From assembly GCA_017962085.1 (NCBI GenBank), contig JAGCWA010000031.1, positions 1 through 57,075 on the forward strand: a DNA stretch of 57,075 nt, written 5' to 3'. This stretch comes from Paludibacteraceae bacterium. GTDB lineage: Bacteria; Bacteroidota; Bacteroidia; Bacteroidales; Paludibacteraceae. Below, one piece after another: positions 23,344-32,216 of the stretch (position 1 is the first letter of the stretch; every line of letters starts with the position of its first letter). A program made the position numbers and the translations under genes. The notes under the pieces are model-generated. The model saw only the letters and a list, made by a program, of their open reading frames with translations, was not told the origin of the DNA and searched no databases.

Positions 23344-25029
23344 ATGACAGAAAAACTATCCATCAGAGAAAAGATCGCGTATGCCTTAGGCGACGCGTCC
23401 GCGAACATCGCATGGCGCGGTGTCTCAGCATTCCTCATCATCTTCTACACGGACGTCTTCGGCATAGCGCCCGGCATCGTCGCCTTGCTCATGTTGGTGG
23501 CAAGGACCAGCGACGGATTCACGGACGTGATCATGGGCGCGATCGGTGACCGCACCAAGACCCGATTCGGAAAGTTCAGACCTTGGATCCTCTGGACAGC
23601 CATCCCGCTCGGCGTGATTCTGTCATTGCTCTACACCTGCCCTGAGAGCTGGTCGATGGGCTGGAAAACGACCTATGCGTTCACTACCTACATCCTCTTC
23701 ACGCTCATCTACACCGCCAACAACATCCCTTACGGAGCCTTGATGGCCGTCATGACGGGCGACGACAAGGAGCGCACCAGCATCGGCTCGTTCCGCATGG
23801 TAGGCGCATTCGTGGGAGGTATGATCGTGCAAGGCTCCTTGCTGCTGCTCGTGGCACACTTCGGGGAGATCACCCCGGACATGGAGATCCGGAAAATCGC
23901 GGACAAGAAATTCGAAGTGACCGTCACCTCGCAAGAGGAAGTCAAGAACGTGAGCATCAACACGATGGGCGGCATGGCCACCTTCCTCACCGTGGACAAC
24001 CCGAAGGATAGCACCACGGTCGGAAAGAGCTTCTCACTACAAGCCAACCAGCCTGTCACCTTCATCGTGGAGGGCGAGGAGGACGTCTTCGCCGGGAAGA
24101 CAGAGTTCAGCACCATGCTCTCGAAAGTGTTCGGAATAGGCGACAACCAAAAGAACTCGGGCGCCATCACCCTCATCAACCAAAGCGAAGGCTACAGCAA
24201 GGCGATCTATTCGCTCTCCATCATCCTCGTCCTTTGCCTCTTCATCACCTTCTACTTCACACGGGAGCGGGTGACCCCGCCAGCCACGCAGAAGGAGAAC
24301 ATCAAAGAGGATCTGATAGACCTGATCCACAACAAACCATGGGTGATGCTGTTGATCGTCGGATTGGTCTTCAACATATACAACAACATGAAGCAAGGCA
24401 TCACGGTCATCTACTTCACACACTACATCCACGACCAATTGTTGGCGGGAGGATACATGACCGCCCTGATGATCGCCTCGATCGTCGGCGCCGCCATCAC
24501 CAGTCCGCTCAGCAAGAAGTTCGGCAAGAAGAACCTCTTCATCGGAGCGTTGCTCGGTTCCGGAGCCATCAACTCGCTCCTCAGTTTCTGCGGACCACAA
24601 GACACCTCCGCCATCTTCGCGGTCGGCTGTCTTTCTGAATGTGCCGCAGCCATTATGCCTACCCTCTTCTTCGCCATGTTAGGCGATGCGGCGGACTATT
24701 CCGAATACATGAACGGACGACGCGCAACCGGTCTCGTCTACTCGGCAGGCTCCTTCGCCACGAAGTTCGGTGGAGGCATCGCAAGCGCCATCATCGGATG
24801 GGTTTTGAGCATATACGCATACAACGGACAAGACTCCATCGCCATACAGAACGCAGTGCCGGGCATCATCCATCTGATGAGCTGGATCCCTGCCATCATC
24901 GCACTCATAGGAGCCTTCTTAATGTACCTATACCCGCTCAACCAAGAGATGATGGACACCATCACATTGGAATTGAGCAGCAGACGCAACAACGCAGGAG
25001 AATCAGCATTGCAAGAGGTCAACCAGTAA
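23344..25029 (+). CDS. GPH-family (MelB-like) sugar:cation symporter with inserted domain
   Basis: 561 residues, about 100 more than usual. The N-terminus (KIAYALGDASANIAWRGVS) and DRTKTRFGKFRPWILW are GPH/MelB hallmarks, and the C-terminal half has LGDAADYSEYMNGRRATG. Between the sixth and seventh helices there is a soluble insert of about 85-95 residues (near 185-280) rich in beta-type residues (FEVTVTSQEEVKNVSINTMG). The insert interrupts the usual central loop. It probably moves a glycoside or hexuronide with Na+ or H+; the substrate is unknown. It follows tadA by 8 bp. Confidence 0.88.
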   Translation: MTEKLSIREKIAYALGDASANIAWRGVSAFLIIFYTDVFGIAPGIVALLMLVARTSDGFTDVIMGAIGDRTKTRFGKFRPWILWTAIPLGVILSLLYTCPESWSMGWKTTYAFTTYILFTLIYTANNIPYGALMAVMTGDDKERTSIGSFRMVGAFVGGMIVQGSLLLLVAHFGEITPDMEIRKIADKKFEVTVTSQEEVKNVSINTMGGMATFLTVDNPKDSTTVGKSFSLQANQPVTFIVEGEEDVFAGKTEFSTMLSKVFGIGDNQKNSGAITLINQSEGYSKAIYSLSIILVLCLFITFYFTRERVTPPATQKENIKEDLIDLIHNKPWVMLLIVGLVFNIYNNMKQGITVIYFTHYIHDQLLAGGYMTALMIASIVGAAITSPLSKKFGKKNLFIGALLGSGAINSLLSFCGPQDTSAIFAVGCLSECAAAIMPTLFFAMLGDAADYSEYMNGRRATGLVYSAGSFATKFGGGIASAIIGWVLSIYAYNGQDSIAIQNAVPGIIHLMSWIPAIIALIGAFLMYLYPLNQEMMDTITLELSSRRNNAGESALQEVNQ

Positions 25030-25041
25030 AGAGTCCCAGGC

Positions 25042-25947
25042 ATGTACTCTCCTGTCCGCCCCACCTTTCTCGGAAGGAAAATCATCGATTCCATCGACGT
25101 TTTCTCCGTTGTTCCCCTGATAGACTGGAGCTACTTCTTCCATGCCTGGAGGGTGACGGGAGACTTCAAAGGGCTGGAGACGCTGTGCGACTGCCCCGCC
25201 TGCAAGACGCAATGGTTGCTGCGATACCGTCCCGAGGAGCAAGAGAAGGCGAAAGAGGCCTACCAACTCATGCGTGACGCGCAAGAGGTGATCAGGAGGG
25301 GCATCAAGGAGGGAATATTCTCCCTGTCCGCCATCGTCTATTTCTCCGAGGCGAAAGCCACCGAGGATAGCATACTCCTCACCGACGAATCGGGCACCAC
25401 CTCATTCCCCATGCTTCGGCAACAGCACGTCAGCGAACGGAAAGATTGTTGTCTCTCCATGGTCGACTTCATATCCCCCGAAAAAGACTACATCGGACTC
25501 TTCGCCGTCACCGTACATGGAGGCGACGAATGGGCGGAGAGGGTCAAAGCGGAGGGCGACGACTACACCTCACTGCTCATCAAAAGCGTGGCCGACAGGC
25601 TGGCGGAAGCAACCGCCGAATGGCTCCACGAAAAGATACGCACAGAGTACTGGGGCTACGCCAACACCACGCAGGCCAAGGGAATCCGTCCCGCATTCGG
25701 CTACCCCGCATTGCCGGACATCTCCCTGCTCAGGGAGGCGGACCAGCTCATCCACCTAGGCGACATCGGCATCACCTTAACCGAAAACTGCGCCATGCGC
25801 CCCAACGCCTCCATCTGCGGACTACACATCGCACACCCACAAGCCTTCTACTTCATCGTGGGGGCCATCGCCGACGACCAAAAAAGAGCCTACGCGGAAA
25901 GGAGGGGCATGAGCCTGGAAGAACTGGGCAAATGGCTTTCCTCATAA
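25042..25947 (+). CDS. Stand-alone MetH activation-domain protein
   Basis: 301 residues that match the C-terminal reactivation domain of cobalamin-dependent methionine synthase, without the homocysteine, folate and B12 domains. The order is conserved: an N-terminal RPTFLGRKIIDSID...IDWSYFFHAW, the SAM-binding turn GIRPAFGYPALPD, and LTENCAMRPNASICGLHIAHPQAFYF. In MetH this domain binds SAM for reductive methylation of B12. A free copy could reactivate a truncated MetH encoded elsewhere. It follows the symporter by 12 bp; the link to that gene is unclear. Confidence 0.85.
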   Translation: MYSPVRPTFLGRKIIDSIDVFSVVPLIDWSYFFHAWRVTGDFKGLETLCDCPACKTQWLLRYRPEEQEKAKEAYQLMRDAQEVIRRGIKEGIFSLSAIVYFSEAKATEDSILLTDESGTTSFPMLRQQHVSERKDCCLSMVDFISPEKDYIGLFAVTVHGGDEWAERVKAEGDDYTSLLIKSVADRLAEATAEWLHEKIRTEYWGYANTTQAKGIRPAFGYPALPDISLLREADQLIHLGDIGITLTENCAMRPNASICGLHIAHPQAFYFIVGAIADDQKRAYAERRGMSLEELGKWLSS

Positions 25948-25955
25948 AATTTTGC

Positions 25956-25963
25956 TATATTTG
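25956..25963 (+). promoter_or_regulatory. -7 box for dgt
   Basis: TATATTTG, 37 bp before the dgt ATG; no TTTG at the right -33 spacing. An AGGAGG-type Shine-Dalgarno site at 25987-25994, 6 bp before the ATG, is unusually strong for this phylum. Confidence 0.5.
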
Positions 25964-26000
25964 TGATATAATTTTTTACGATATACAGGAGGAGTGTGAC

Positions 26001-27335
26001 ATGAAGATGGATTGGGAAAAACTGATCACCACCAAGCGTTTCGGCTTGGAGAACTACCACGACGAGAAACAACAAGACCGCACCGAGTTCCAACGGGACT
26101 TCGACCGGCTCATCTTCTCCTCCCCTTTCCGCAGGCTGCAGAACAAAACGCAGGTATTCCCCCTCCCTGGTAGTATTTTCGTGCACAATAGGCTGACGCA
26201 CAGCCTCGAAGTATCCTGCGTGGGACGCTCATTAGGCAATGCCGTGGCGAAGCTCCTTAAGGAGAAATACGGGGAGAGCCTACCTGAAAGCATCACTGAA
26301 ATCGGCTCCATCATCTCAGCCGGCTGTCTGGCGCACGACATGGGGAACCCTCCTTTCGGGCACTCCGGGGAGACCGCCATCGCCTCCTACTTCTCCGAAG
26401 GGAAAGGGCAAGAGCTGAAAAGCAAATACAACCTGACGGATAGCCAATGGAACGATATCATCCACTTCGAAGGAAATGCTAACGCTTTCCGCCTCCTGAC
26501 GCACCAATTCAACGGGCGTAGGAAAGGTGGGTTCGTCCTGACCTATTCCACCATCGCCTCCATCGTGAAATACCCGTACAAATCGGACTATGTCAGCGCC
26601 AAGAAGAAGAAATTCGGCTTCTTCCAGAGCGAGAAGGAGGATTTCGTGAAGATAGCGGAGGACCTCGGCATGATCCGCCTCGACGAATACAAATACGCTC
26701 GGCACCCGCTCGTCTACCTCGTGGAGGCGGCCGACGACATCTGCTATGAAATCATGGACATCGAGGACGCCCACAAGCTGAAACTCCTCAGCAACAACGA
26801 GGCGAAGAACCTCCTGCTCTCCTTCTTCACGGAAGAGCAACAAGCGAGGAAGCGCCAACACATGGACGCGGTGGACGACGAGAACGAGCAAATCGCCTAC
26901 CTGCGATCCTCCGTCATCGGTGTGCTCGTGGAGGAATGCTCCAACGCCTTCCTGCGGAACGAGGAGGCCATCATGGAAGGATCTTTCCAGGGCGCGCTCA
27001 TCGACGACATGTCCGAACTGGTAGGGAAAGCCTACCGCCAATGCCAGGAGATATCCCTCAAGAAGATATACAAGTCCAATGTGGTGATGGACATCGAGAT
27101 AGCCGGTTACAACATCATCCACACGCTCATCGACAAGGTGGTGAACGCGGTGTTCAACCCCGACAAGGCCTACTCAAGGCAACTCATCAACCGTATCCCT
27201 GAGCAATATGAGACCGAGAACGAAGACCCATACCGCAAAATCATGGCGGTGCTGGATTACCTGTCGGGCATGACCGACATCTACGCATTGGACCTCTATC
27301 GTAAAATCAACGGTATGAGCTTGCCTAGCCTATAA
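26001..27335 (+). CDS. dgt: Deoxyguanosinetriphosphate triphosphohydrolase
   Basis: 444 residues of the HD-domain dNTPase family; splits dGTP (or other dNTPs) to nucleoside and triphosphate. The HD metal residues are visible: FRRLQNKTQVFPL leading to NRLTHSLEVSCVGR (first His), LAHDMGNPPFGHSGE (His-Asp), and VEAADDICYEIMDIEDAHK (distal Asp). The frame is open upstream into the previous gene, but ATG 26001 has a strong SD site and matches the family start. A secreted Hint protein follows 20 bp later. Confidence 0.93.
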   Translation: MKMDWEKLITTKRFGLENYHDEKQQDRTEFQRDFDRLIFSSPFRRLQNKTQVFPLPGSIFVHNRLTHSLEVSCVGRSLGNAVAKLLKEKYGESLPESITEIGSIISAGCLAHDMGNPPFGHSGETAIASYFSEGKGQELKSKYNLTDSQWNDIIHFEGNANAFRLLTHQFNGRRKGGFVLTYSTIASIVKYPYKSDYVSAKKKKFGFFQSEKEDFVKIAEDLGMIRLDEYKYARHPLVYLVEAADDICYEIMDIEDAHKLKLLSNNEAKNLLLSFFTEEQQARKRQHMDAVDDENEQIAYLRSSVIGVLVEECSNAFLRNEEAIMEGSFQGALIDDMSELVGKAYRQCQEISLKKIYKSNVVMDIEIAGYNIIHTLIDKVVNAVFNPDKAYSRQLINRIPEQYETENEDPYRKIMAVLDYLSGMTDIYALDLYRKINGMSLPSL

Positions 27336-27355
27336 AAATCAAAGGAGGATTACCC

Positions 27356-27937
27356 ATGAAAAAGAGCATACTATTCATTTTAGCATTTTGGGCCTACACC
27401 CTATGCGCATTGGCGGAAACGACTGTATCACAGACCGTATCGACAGAGAGAATGGATTTCGACGGTTTGGACGTGCACTGCCTCGTCAAAGGGACGAAGA
27501 TCACGATGGCGGACGGCTCCGAGAAGAATATCGAAGAGATAAAAGAGGGGGACGAGGTATTGTCCTACACTACCAGCAACACGACGGGCAAGAGCATGGT
27601 GAAAGCAGTCGCACAAAAGAACCACACCAACTTCGTCACCTACCGCTTCAAGAGCGGGAGGAGCCTCACCTGCACGTTGGACCATCCCCTCTTCAGCCCT
27701 AAATTCGGCTGGGTTTCGTGCGACCCCGAGAAGAGCAAACTCTACAAAGGATTCGCCAATGTGGGGACGGTGAAAATCGGGACGTACATCCTGCGATCGG
27801 ACGGCTCCGACGACCAAATCACAGCCATTGAGAAGGGGAAGAAAGAACAACCATTCTACACCATCACAGAGTTGAGCGACAAGCACATAGGATTCTTCGC
27901 CAACGGTGTGTGCGTCGGCACGGAAGGGCTGAAATAA
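27356..27937 (+). CDS. Secreted protein made of a single Hint (Hedgehog/intein) domain
   Basis: 193 residues. The signal peptide is ~1-20 (ending ALA-ET). A Hint domain fills 41-190: HCLVKGTKITMADGSEKNIE contains the nucleophile Cys42 (block A), GDEVLSY follows, and TCTLDHPLFSPKFGW is block B with Thr107 and His110. The C-terminus FFANGVCVGTEGLK aligns with the end block, but the usual His-Asn pair is absent and there is no C-extein. It may form a thioester without splicing, or be an exported pre-toxin-like module that lost its toxin. A strong AAAGGAGG site precedes the ATG; it probably shares the dgt transcript. Confidence 0.75.
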   Translation: MKKSILFILAFWAYTLCALAETTVSQTVSTERMDFDGLDVHCLVKGTKITMADGSEKNIEEIKEGDEVLSYTTSNTTGKSMVKAVAQKNHTNFVTYRFKSGRSLTCTLDHPLFSPKFGWVSCDPEKSKLYKGFANVGTVKIGTYILRSDGSDDQITAIEKGKKEQPFYTITELSDKHIGFFANGVCVGTEGLK

Positions 27938-27946
27938 GCGAAACGA

Positions 27947-29587
27947 TTAACGGTCCTTGCGTTCTATCTCACGGAGGCTCTCCATCTTCTTTTTCTTCAG
28001 GAACTCATAGATGCCCTCCAAGTGTTCGGTCACCCGTTGATGTCCGAACTCATAGACCTTCGTGACCAATCCATCCAAGAAATCACGGTCGTGCGAAACC
28101 ACGATCAGCGTACCGTCGAAATCCTTCAGGGCAGCCTTCAGGATATCCTTGGTCTTCATGTCCAAGTGGTTCGTCGGCTCGTCCAAAATGAGCAGATTGA
28201 CAGGCTCTAATAATAGTTTAATCATCGCTAAGCGGGTACGTTCACCGCCCGAGAGCACCTTCACCTTCTTCGTCGAGTTCTCTCCGCCGAACATGAAAGC
28301 GCCTAAGAGGTCCTTGATCTTATTGCGAATTTCCCCCTTCGCCACGTCATCGATCGTCTGGAAGACCGTCAGTTCTCCATCCATCAGGGAAGCCTGGTTT
28401 TGTGCGAAATAACCGATCATCACATTATGCCCTAACGTCAACGTACCCTCATGCTCTATTTCGTTCATGATGCACTTCACCATGGTAGATTTACCCTCAC
28501 CGTTCTTGCCCACGAAAGCCACCTTCTCGCCACGGGCGATGGTGAACGAAGCGTCCTTGAAGACCAGATGATCCCCGTAAGACTTGCCCACACGGTCCGC
28601 GATGACAGGGAAGCTGCCTGAGCGGGGCGAAGGCGGGAACTTCAGGCGAAGCGCCGAGGTATCCTCCTCGTCCACCTCCAAGATCTCCAGTTTCTCCAGC
28701 ATCTTCACGCGCGACTGCACCTGTAACGTTTTAGAGTACGTGCCCTTGAAGCGTTCGATGAACTCCTTCGTCTCCGCGATCATCTTCTGCTGTTCGTCGT
28801 AAGCCTTCTGCTGCTGTTCGCGACGCTCCTTGCGCAGTTCCAGGTAGTGGGAATAGTTCACTTTATAGTCGTAGATACGCCCCATGGTCACCTCGATGGT
28901 GCGTGTCGTGATGTTATCGACGAAGGCACGGTCGTGGGAAATCACGATGACCGCCTTGCCGCTCTCCACCAAGAAAGACTCCAGCCATTGGATTGACTCG
29001 ATGTCGAGGTGGTTCGTCGGCTCGTCCAGCAAGAGGACATCCGGCTTACAGAGCAGTAGTTTCGCCAATTCGATACGCATGCGCCAGCCACCACTGAATT
29101 GGCTCGTCGGCTTGTTGAAATCCTCACGGACGAAGCCCAGACCGAGCAAAGTCTTCTCCACATCCGCCTCGTAGTTCGTCTCCTCGATGGAGTAGAACTT
29201 CTCGCTCAGGGTAGAGACCTTTTCGATCAGTTCCATATAGCTATCACTCTCGTAGTCAGTACGTTCGGAGAGTTCTTGGTTCATCCGTTCAATCTCACGT
29301 TCCATGGCGAAGAGTTCCTCGAAGGCGAGCGAAGCCTCCTCGAAGACCGTGCGGTGGTCTTCCGTCATCAAGTGCTGCGGCAGGTAGGCGATCACCGTAC
29401 CTTTCGGGGCCGTCACCGATCCACGGGTAGGGTTCTGCACGCCCGCCAAGATTTTCAGCAAGGTAGATTTACCCGCACCGTTCTTGCCCATCAAGGCGAT
29501 TCTATCACTCTCGTTCACCTGGAACGAAATATTCTCAAAGAGAGTCGAGCCGGAAAACTCGACCGTCAAGCCATCCACTGAAATCAT
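27947..29587 (-). CDS. ABC-F family ATPase (ribosome-associated type)
   Basis: 546 residues with two ATP-binding cassettes and no membrane part. Each cassette has Walker A (GKNGAGKSTLLK; GKNGEGKSTMVK), a signature (QFSGGWRMR; LSGGERTR) and Walker B (LLLDEPTNHLD; LILDEPTNHLD). The ABC-F linker between them is Lys/Glu-rich. The start is ATG 29587 (MISVDGLTVEFSG); the frame extends to 29662 but lacks homology. ABC-F proteins act on the ribosome in translation or antibiotic protection; this one looks like the housekeeping type. It converges on the Hint gene with a 9-bp gap. Confidence 0.9.
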   Translation of the reverse strand: MISVDGLTVEFSGSTLFENISFQVNESDRIALMGKNGAGKSTLLKILAGVQNPTRGSVTAPKGTVIAYLPQHLMTEDHRTVFEEASLAFEELFAMEREIERMNQELSERTDYESDSYMELIEKVSTLSEKFYSIEETNYEADVEKTLLGLGFVREDFNKPTSQFSGGWRMRIELAKLLLCKPDVLLLDEPTNHLDIESIQWLESFLVESGKAVIVISHDRAFVDNITTRTIEVTMGRIYDYKVNYSHYLELRKERREQQQKAYDEQQKMIAETKEFIERFKGTYSKTLQVQSRVKMLEKLEILEVDEEDTSALRLKFPPSPRSGSFPVIADRVGKSYGDHLVFKDASFTIARGEKVAFVGKNGEGKSTMVKCIMNEIEHEGTLTLGHNVMIGYFAQNQASLMDGELTVFQTIDDVAKGEIRNKIKDLLGAFMFGGENSTKKVKVLSGGERTRLAMIKLLLEPVNLLILDEPTNHLDMKTKDILKAALKDFDGTLIVVSHDRDFLDGLVTKVYEFGHQRVTEHLEGIYEFLKKKKMESLREIERKDR

Positions 29588-29607
29588 AATCACATATTTT
29601 CGAGCCG

Positions 29608-29639
29608 CGAAATTACGCAAAAAGAAGGAAGGTCGCAAA
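29608..29639 (-). promoter_or_regulatory. Promoter of the ABC-F gene
   Basis: Minus strand TTTG (29639-29636), 20 bp, TAATTTCG (29615-29608): one mismatch to TAnnTTTG. The same TTTG-N20-TAATTTCGCGG arrangement precedes purL. Confidence 0.65.
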
Positions 29640-29729
29640 TGCGGGATAATTAGTCCGGACAAGCATTCCTAACACATTGGAATAAACACTTTTTAAGCCC
29701 AAAACGCATGGAAAATAAATAAAATAGAG

Positions 29730-29737
29730 TATTTTTG
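29730..29737 (+). promoter_or_regulatory. -7 box of the polysaccharide export genes
   Basis: TATTTTTG, 29 bp before the ATG at 29767. No clear -33 box. Confidence 0.45.
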
Positions 29738-29766
29738 CATCTTAGAATAAAAACAAATTAGCACTT

Positions 29767-32214
29767 ATGATAAAAAGACTAAACGTATTCACCATTTTTT
29801 TGTTTGGTTTTATATTTTTCTCGGTTGCGGCAGGCATATCGATCAACAACCTGCAAAGCGTCAAAGTGGATCAACTAAAGGACCCGCAGATTGAGGATTT
29901 CGTGAAGAAATACACCGAGGCAGGGTACACGTTAGCGGACATCGAGCAGATGGCGAAAGCCAAGAAGATGCCAGCCGCCGAGTGGGAGAAACTGAAAATG
30001 CGCATCAACAATTTGGAGACGCAGCAAAACACCATCATCGAAGCATCGGAATTAAACGAAAAGATAAAAGAGAACGAAATCCAAGAGAAGAGGGATAAAG
30101 CAGGGTTGCACGACACCCGCATATTCGGCGCATCCCTCTTCACCAACAGCAAAGTATCATTCGAACCGAGCCAGGCTGTCGCCACCCCTCGCAACTACGT
30201 CATCGGACCAAACGATGTGTTGCACATCGATGTCTTTGGCATGGCGGAGGCGACATACGACCTGACAGTGAACAAAGAAGGAAACATCCGCATACCGAAT
30301 GCGGGAGTGGCGCAAGTGAGCGGCCTCACGATCGAAAACGCGGAGAAGATCATCAAGAAGAAATTGTCAGACATATACAGTTCCATCCACACAGGCAGGA
30401 CGAACGTGACAGTCTCCATCAACAACATCCGTTCCATCAAAGTCTACATCATGGGAGAGGTAAGCACGCCGGGCAGCTACACGCTGACCTCCGTCTCCTC
30501 GGTCTTCAATGCGTTGAACGCATGCGGAGGACCATCCAACAACGGAACCATGCGTAACATAAAAGTGATCCGCGGAGGCAAGGAAGTCGCCAAAGTGGAC
30601 CTTTACGAATTTCTGGCGAACGGAGTGATGCCAAGCAACACGACGCTCCAAGACCAGGACGTGATCCAAGTACCGACCTACGGCACGAGAGTGGACATTT
30701 CAGGAGAAGTCAAGAGGGAAGGCATCTACGAGATGAAGGAGGGAGAGACCCTGCAGAACCTGATCGACTACTGCGGAGGATTCACGGACAAAGCCTACAC
30801 GGAGAGGATATCCGTCACAAGGAACATCAACGGAGAGAAGAGCGTGGCGGACGTGTCCAAAGAGCTGTTCGGCATGTTCACCCCACAAGCGGGAGATGTT
30901 TTCCGCATAGGACAGATTCTAGAGAAATACAGCAATAGGGTTCAAATCACAGGAAGCGTATTCCGTCCGGGCGTGTATGCCTTGGAGGATAAGATGACGC
31001 TGAAAGACCTGGTGAAGAAGGCCAACGGGTTGACGGAAGACGCCTTCATGGGAAGCGCGACCATCGTCCGCCTGCAAGAGGACCTCACCCCTGAGATCAT
31101 CTCCTTCAACGTGAAGGACCTGATGGACGGCAACTTCAACATCGAGCTGAGGAAAGAGGATGTGATCACCATCGGTGGCAAAGAGGAGTTCGAGTACAAG
31201 AAACAGATCACCGTGCGGGGAAGGGTGCTCGCCCCAGGGTCATTCCCTTACTACGAGAACGCCACACTCCGCGATATGATCTTCTTGGCCAAAGGATTTG
31301 AAGAGAATGCCGACCCAAGCAAAATCGAGGTGGTCCGCATGGTCCAGGACGCAGAGGAATTAAAGAATGGACACAAGAAATCGGAGGTCTACATCCTATC
31401 GTTGGACAATGATCTAAACGGGGCGGACGGAGACTTCAAACTCAAGCCAAACGACCAGATCACCATTCGTATCAAAGAAGGATATGAAAAGTTAGGCGTC
31501 GTGAGCATTATGGGAGAGGCAAGACAGGCGGGAGATTACGCCATCACCAGTAAAACCGAGAAGATCTCCGACGTGATCGCCAGAGCTGGTGGCATCACCC
31601 AATACGCCTACCCGAAGGGAGCGTTCCTCCTCCGCAGCGCCAACCGGACAGAGGCGGAAAGAAGAAGGGACATAAAGATCATCGAGATGCTCAACAACGC
31701 GGAAGAAGATGAAATAAAACAAAAGATCAAAAAGGAACTGATGGAGCGACAAGACCTCGTGGGCATCCAACTCGATAAAATCATCAAGGATCCAGGAGAC
31801 GAGGAATCGAACCTCATTGTTGAGAACGGAGACATCATCTTCATCCCTCAAGAGTTGCAGACCATCACCATCGGAGGATCGGTACAAGTGCCTGGTAAAG
31901 AGGTGTACAGCACCGGACGACTCAGAAAATACGTCAAGGGAGCAGGCGGATTCACAAGCAACGCCAAAAAGAAATCCGTGTACGTGGCCTACCCAAGCGG
32001 AAGGATCGCATCCACGAAGCACATCCTCTGGATTAAGAACTATCCTAAAGTGGAGCCGGGATCACACATCTACATCCCAGAGAAGATAGACAAATCGGAG
32101 GATGGCAAGGAACGCACCACATTCATCGTATCCATTTCAAGCTCAGTCATCACCATGGCATCCGTTGTGGTAACAGCCATGTCCGTAGCGAAATCATCAA
32201 AAGGAAAGGAGTAA
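29767..32214 (+). CDS. Polysaccharide export outer-membrane protein (Wza-like, multi-SLBB)
   Basis: 815 residues. A hydrophobic signal segment (~1-24) is followed by a coiled, Lys/Glu-rich region (~50-115). The polysaccharide export domain starts NYVIGPNDVLHIDVFGMAE (~138), followed by about six SLBB repeats (for example IMGEVSTPGSYTL, ISGEVKREGIYEM, ITGSVFRPGVYAL, IMGEARQAGDYAI, IGGSVQVPGKEVY). A C-terminal hydrophobic stretch (SSSVITMASVVVTAMSVA) resembles the membrane-crossing helix of Wza. It should form an export channel for surface polysaccharide. No lipobox is seen. It precedes the Wzz-like gene by 2 bp; no glycosyltransferases follow. Confidence 0.88.
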   Translation: MIKRLNVFTIFLFGFIFFSVAAGISINNLQSVKVDQLKDPQIEDFVKKYTEAGYTLADIEQMAKAKKMPAAEWEKLKMRINNLETQQNTIIEASELNEKIKENEIQEKRDKAGLHDTRIFGASLFTNSKVSFEPSQAVATPRNYVIGPNDVLHIDVFGMAEATYDLTVNKEGNIRIPNAGVAQVSGLTIENAEKIIKKKLSDIYSSIHTGRTNVTVSINNIRSIKVYIMGEVSTPGSYTLTSVSSVFNALNACGGPSNNGTMRNIKVIRGGKEVAKVDLYEFLANGVMPSNTTLQDQDVIQVPTYGTRVDISGEVKREGIYEMKEGETLQNLIDYCGGFTDKAYTERISVTRNINGEKSVADVSKELFGMFTPQAGDVFRIGQILEKYSNRVQITGSVFRPGVYALEDKMTLKDLVKKANGLTEDAFMGSATIVRLQEDLTPEIISFNVKDLMDGNFNIELRKEDVITIGGKEEFEYKKQITVRGRVLAPGSFPYYENATLRDMIFLAKGFEENADPSKIEVVRMVQDAEELKNGHKKSEVYILSLDNDLNGADGDFKLKPNDQITIRIKEGYEKLGVVSIMGEARQAGDYAITSKTEKISDVIARAGGITQYAYPKGAFLLRSANRTEAERRRDIKIIEMLNNAEEDEIKQKIKKELMERQDLVGIQLDKIIKDPGDEESNLIVENGDIIFIPQELQTITIGGSVQVPGKEVYSTGRLRKYVKGAGGFTSNAKKKSVYVAYPSGRIASTKHILWIKNYPKVEPGSHIYIPEKIDKSEDGKERTTFIVSISSSVITMASVVVTAMSVAKSSKGKE

Positions 32215-32216
32215 CA

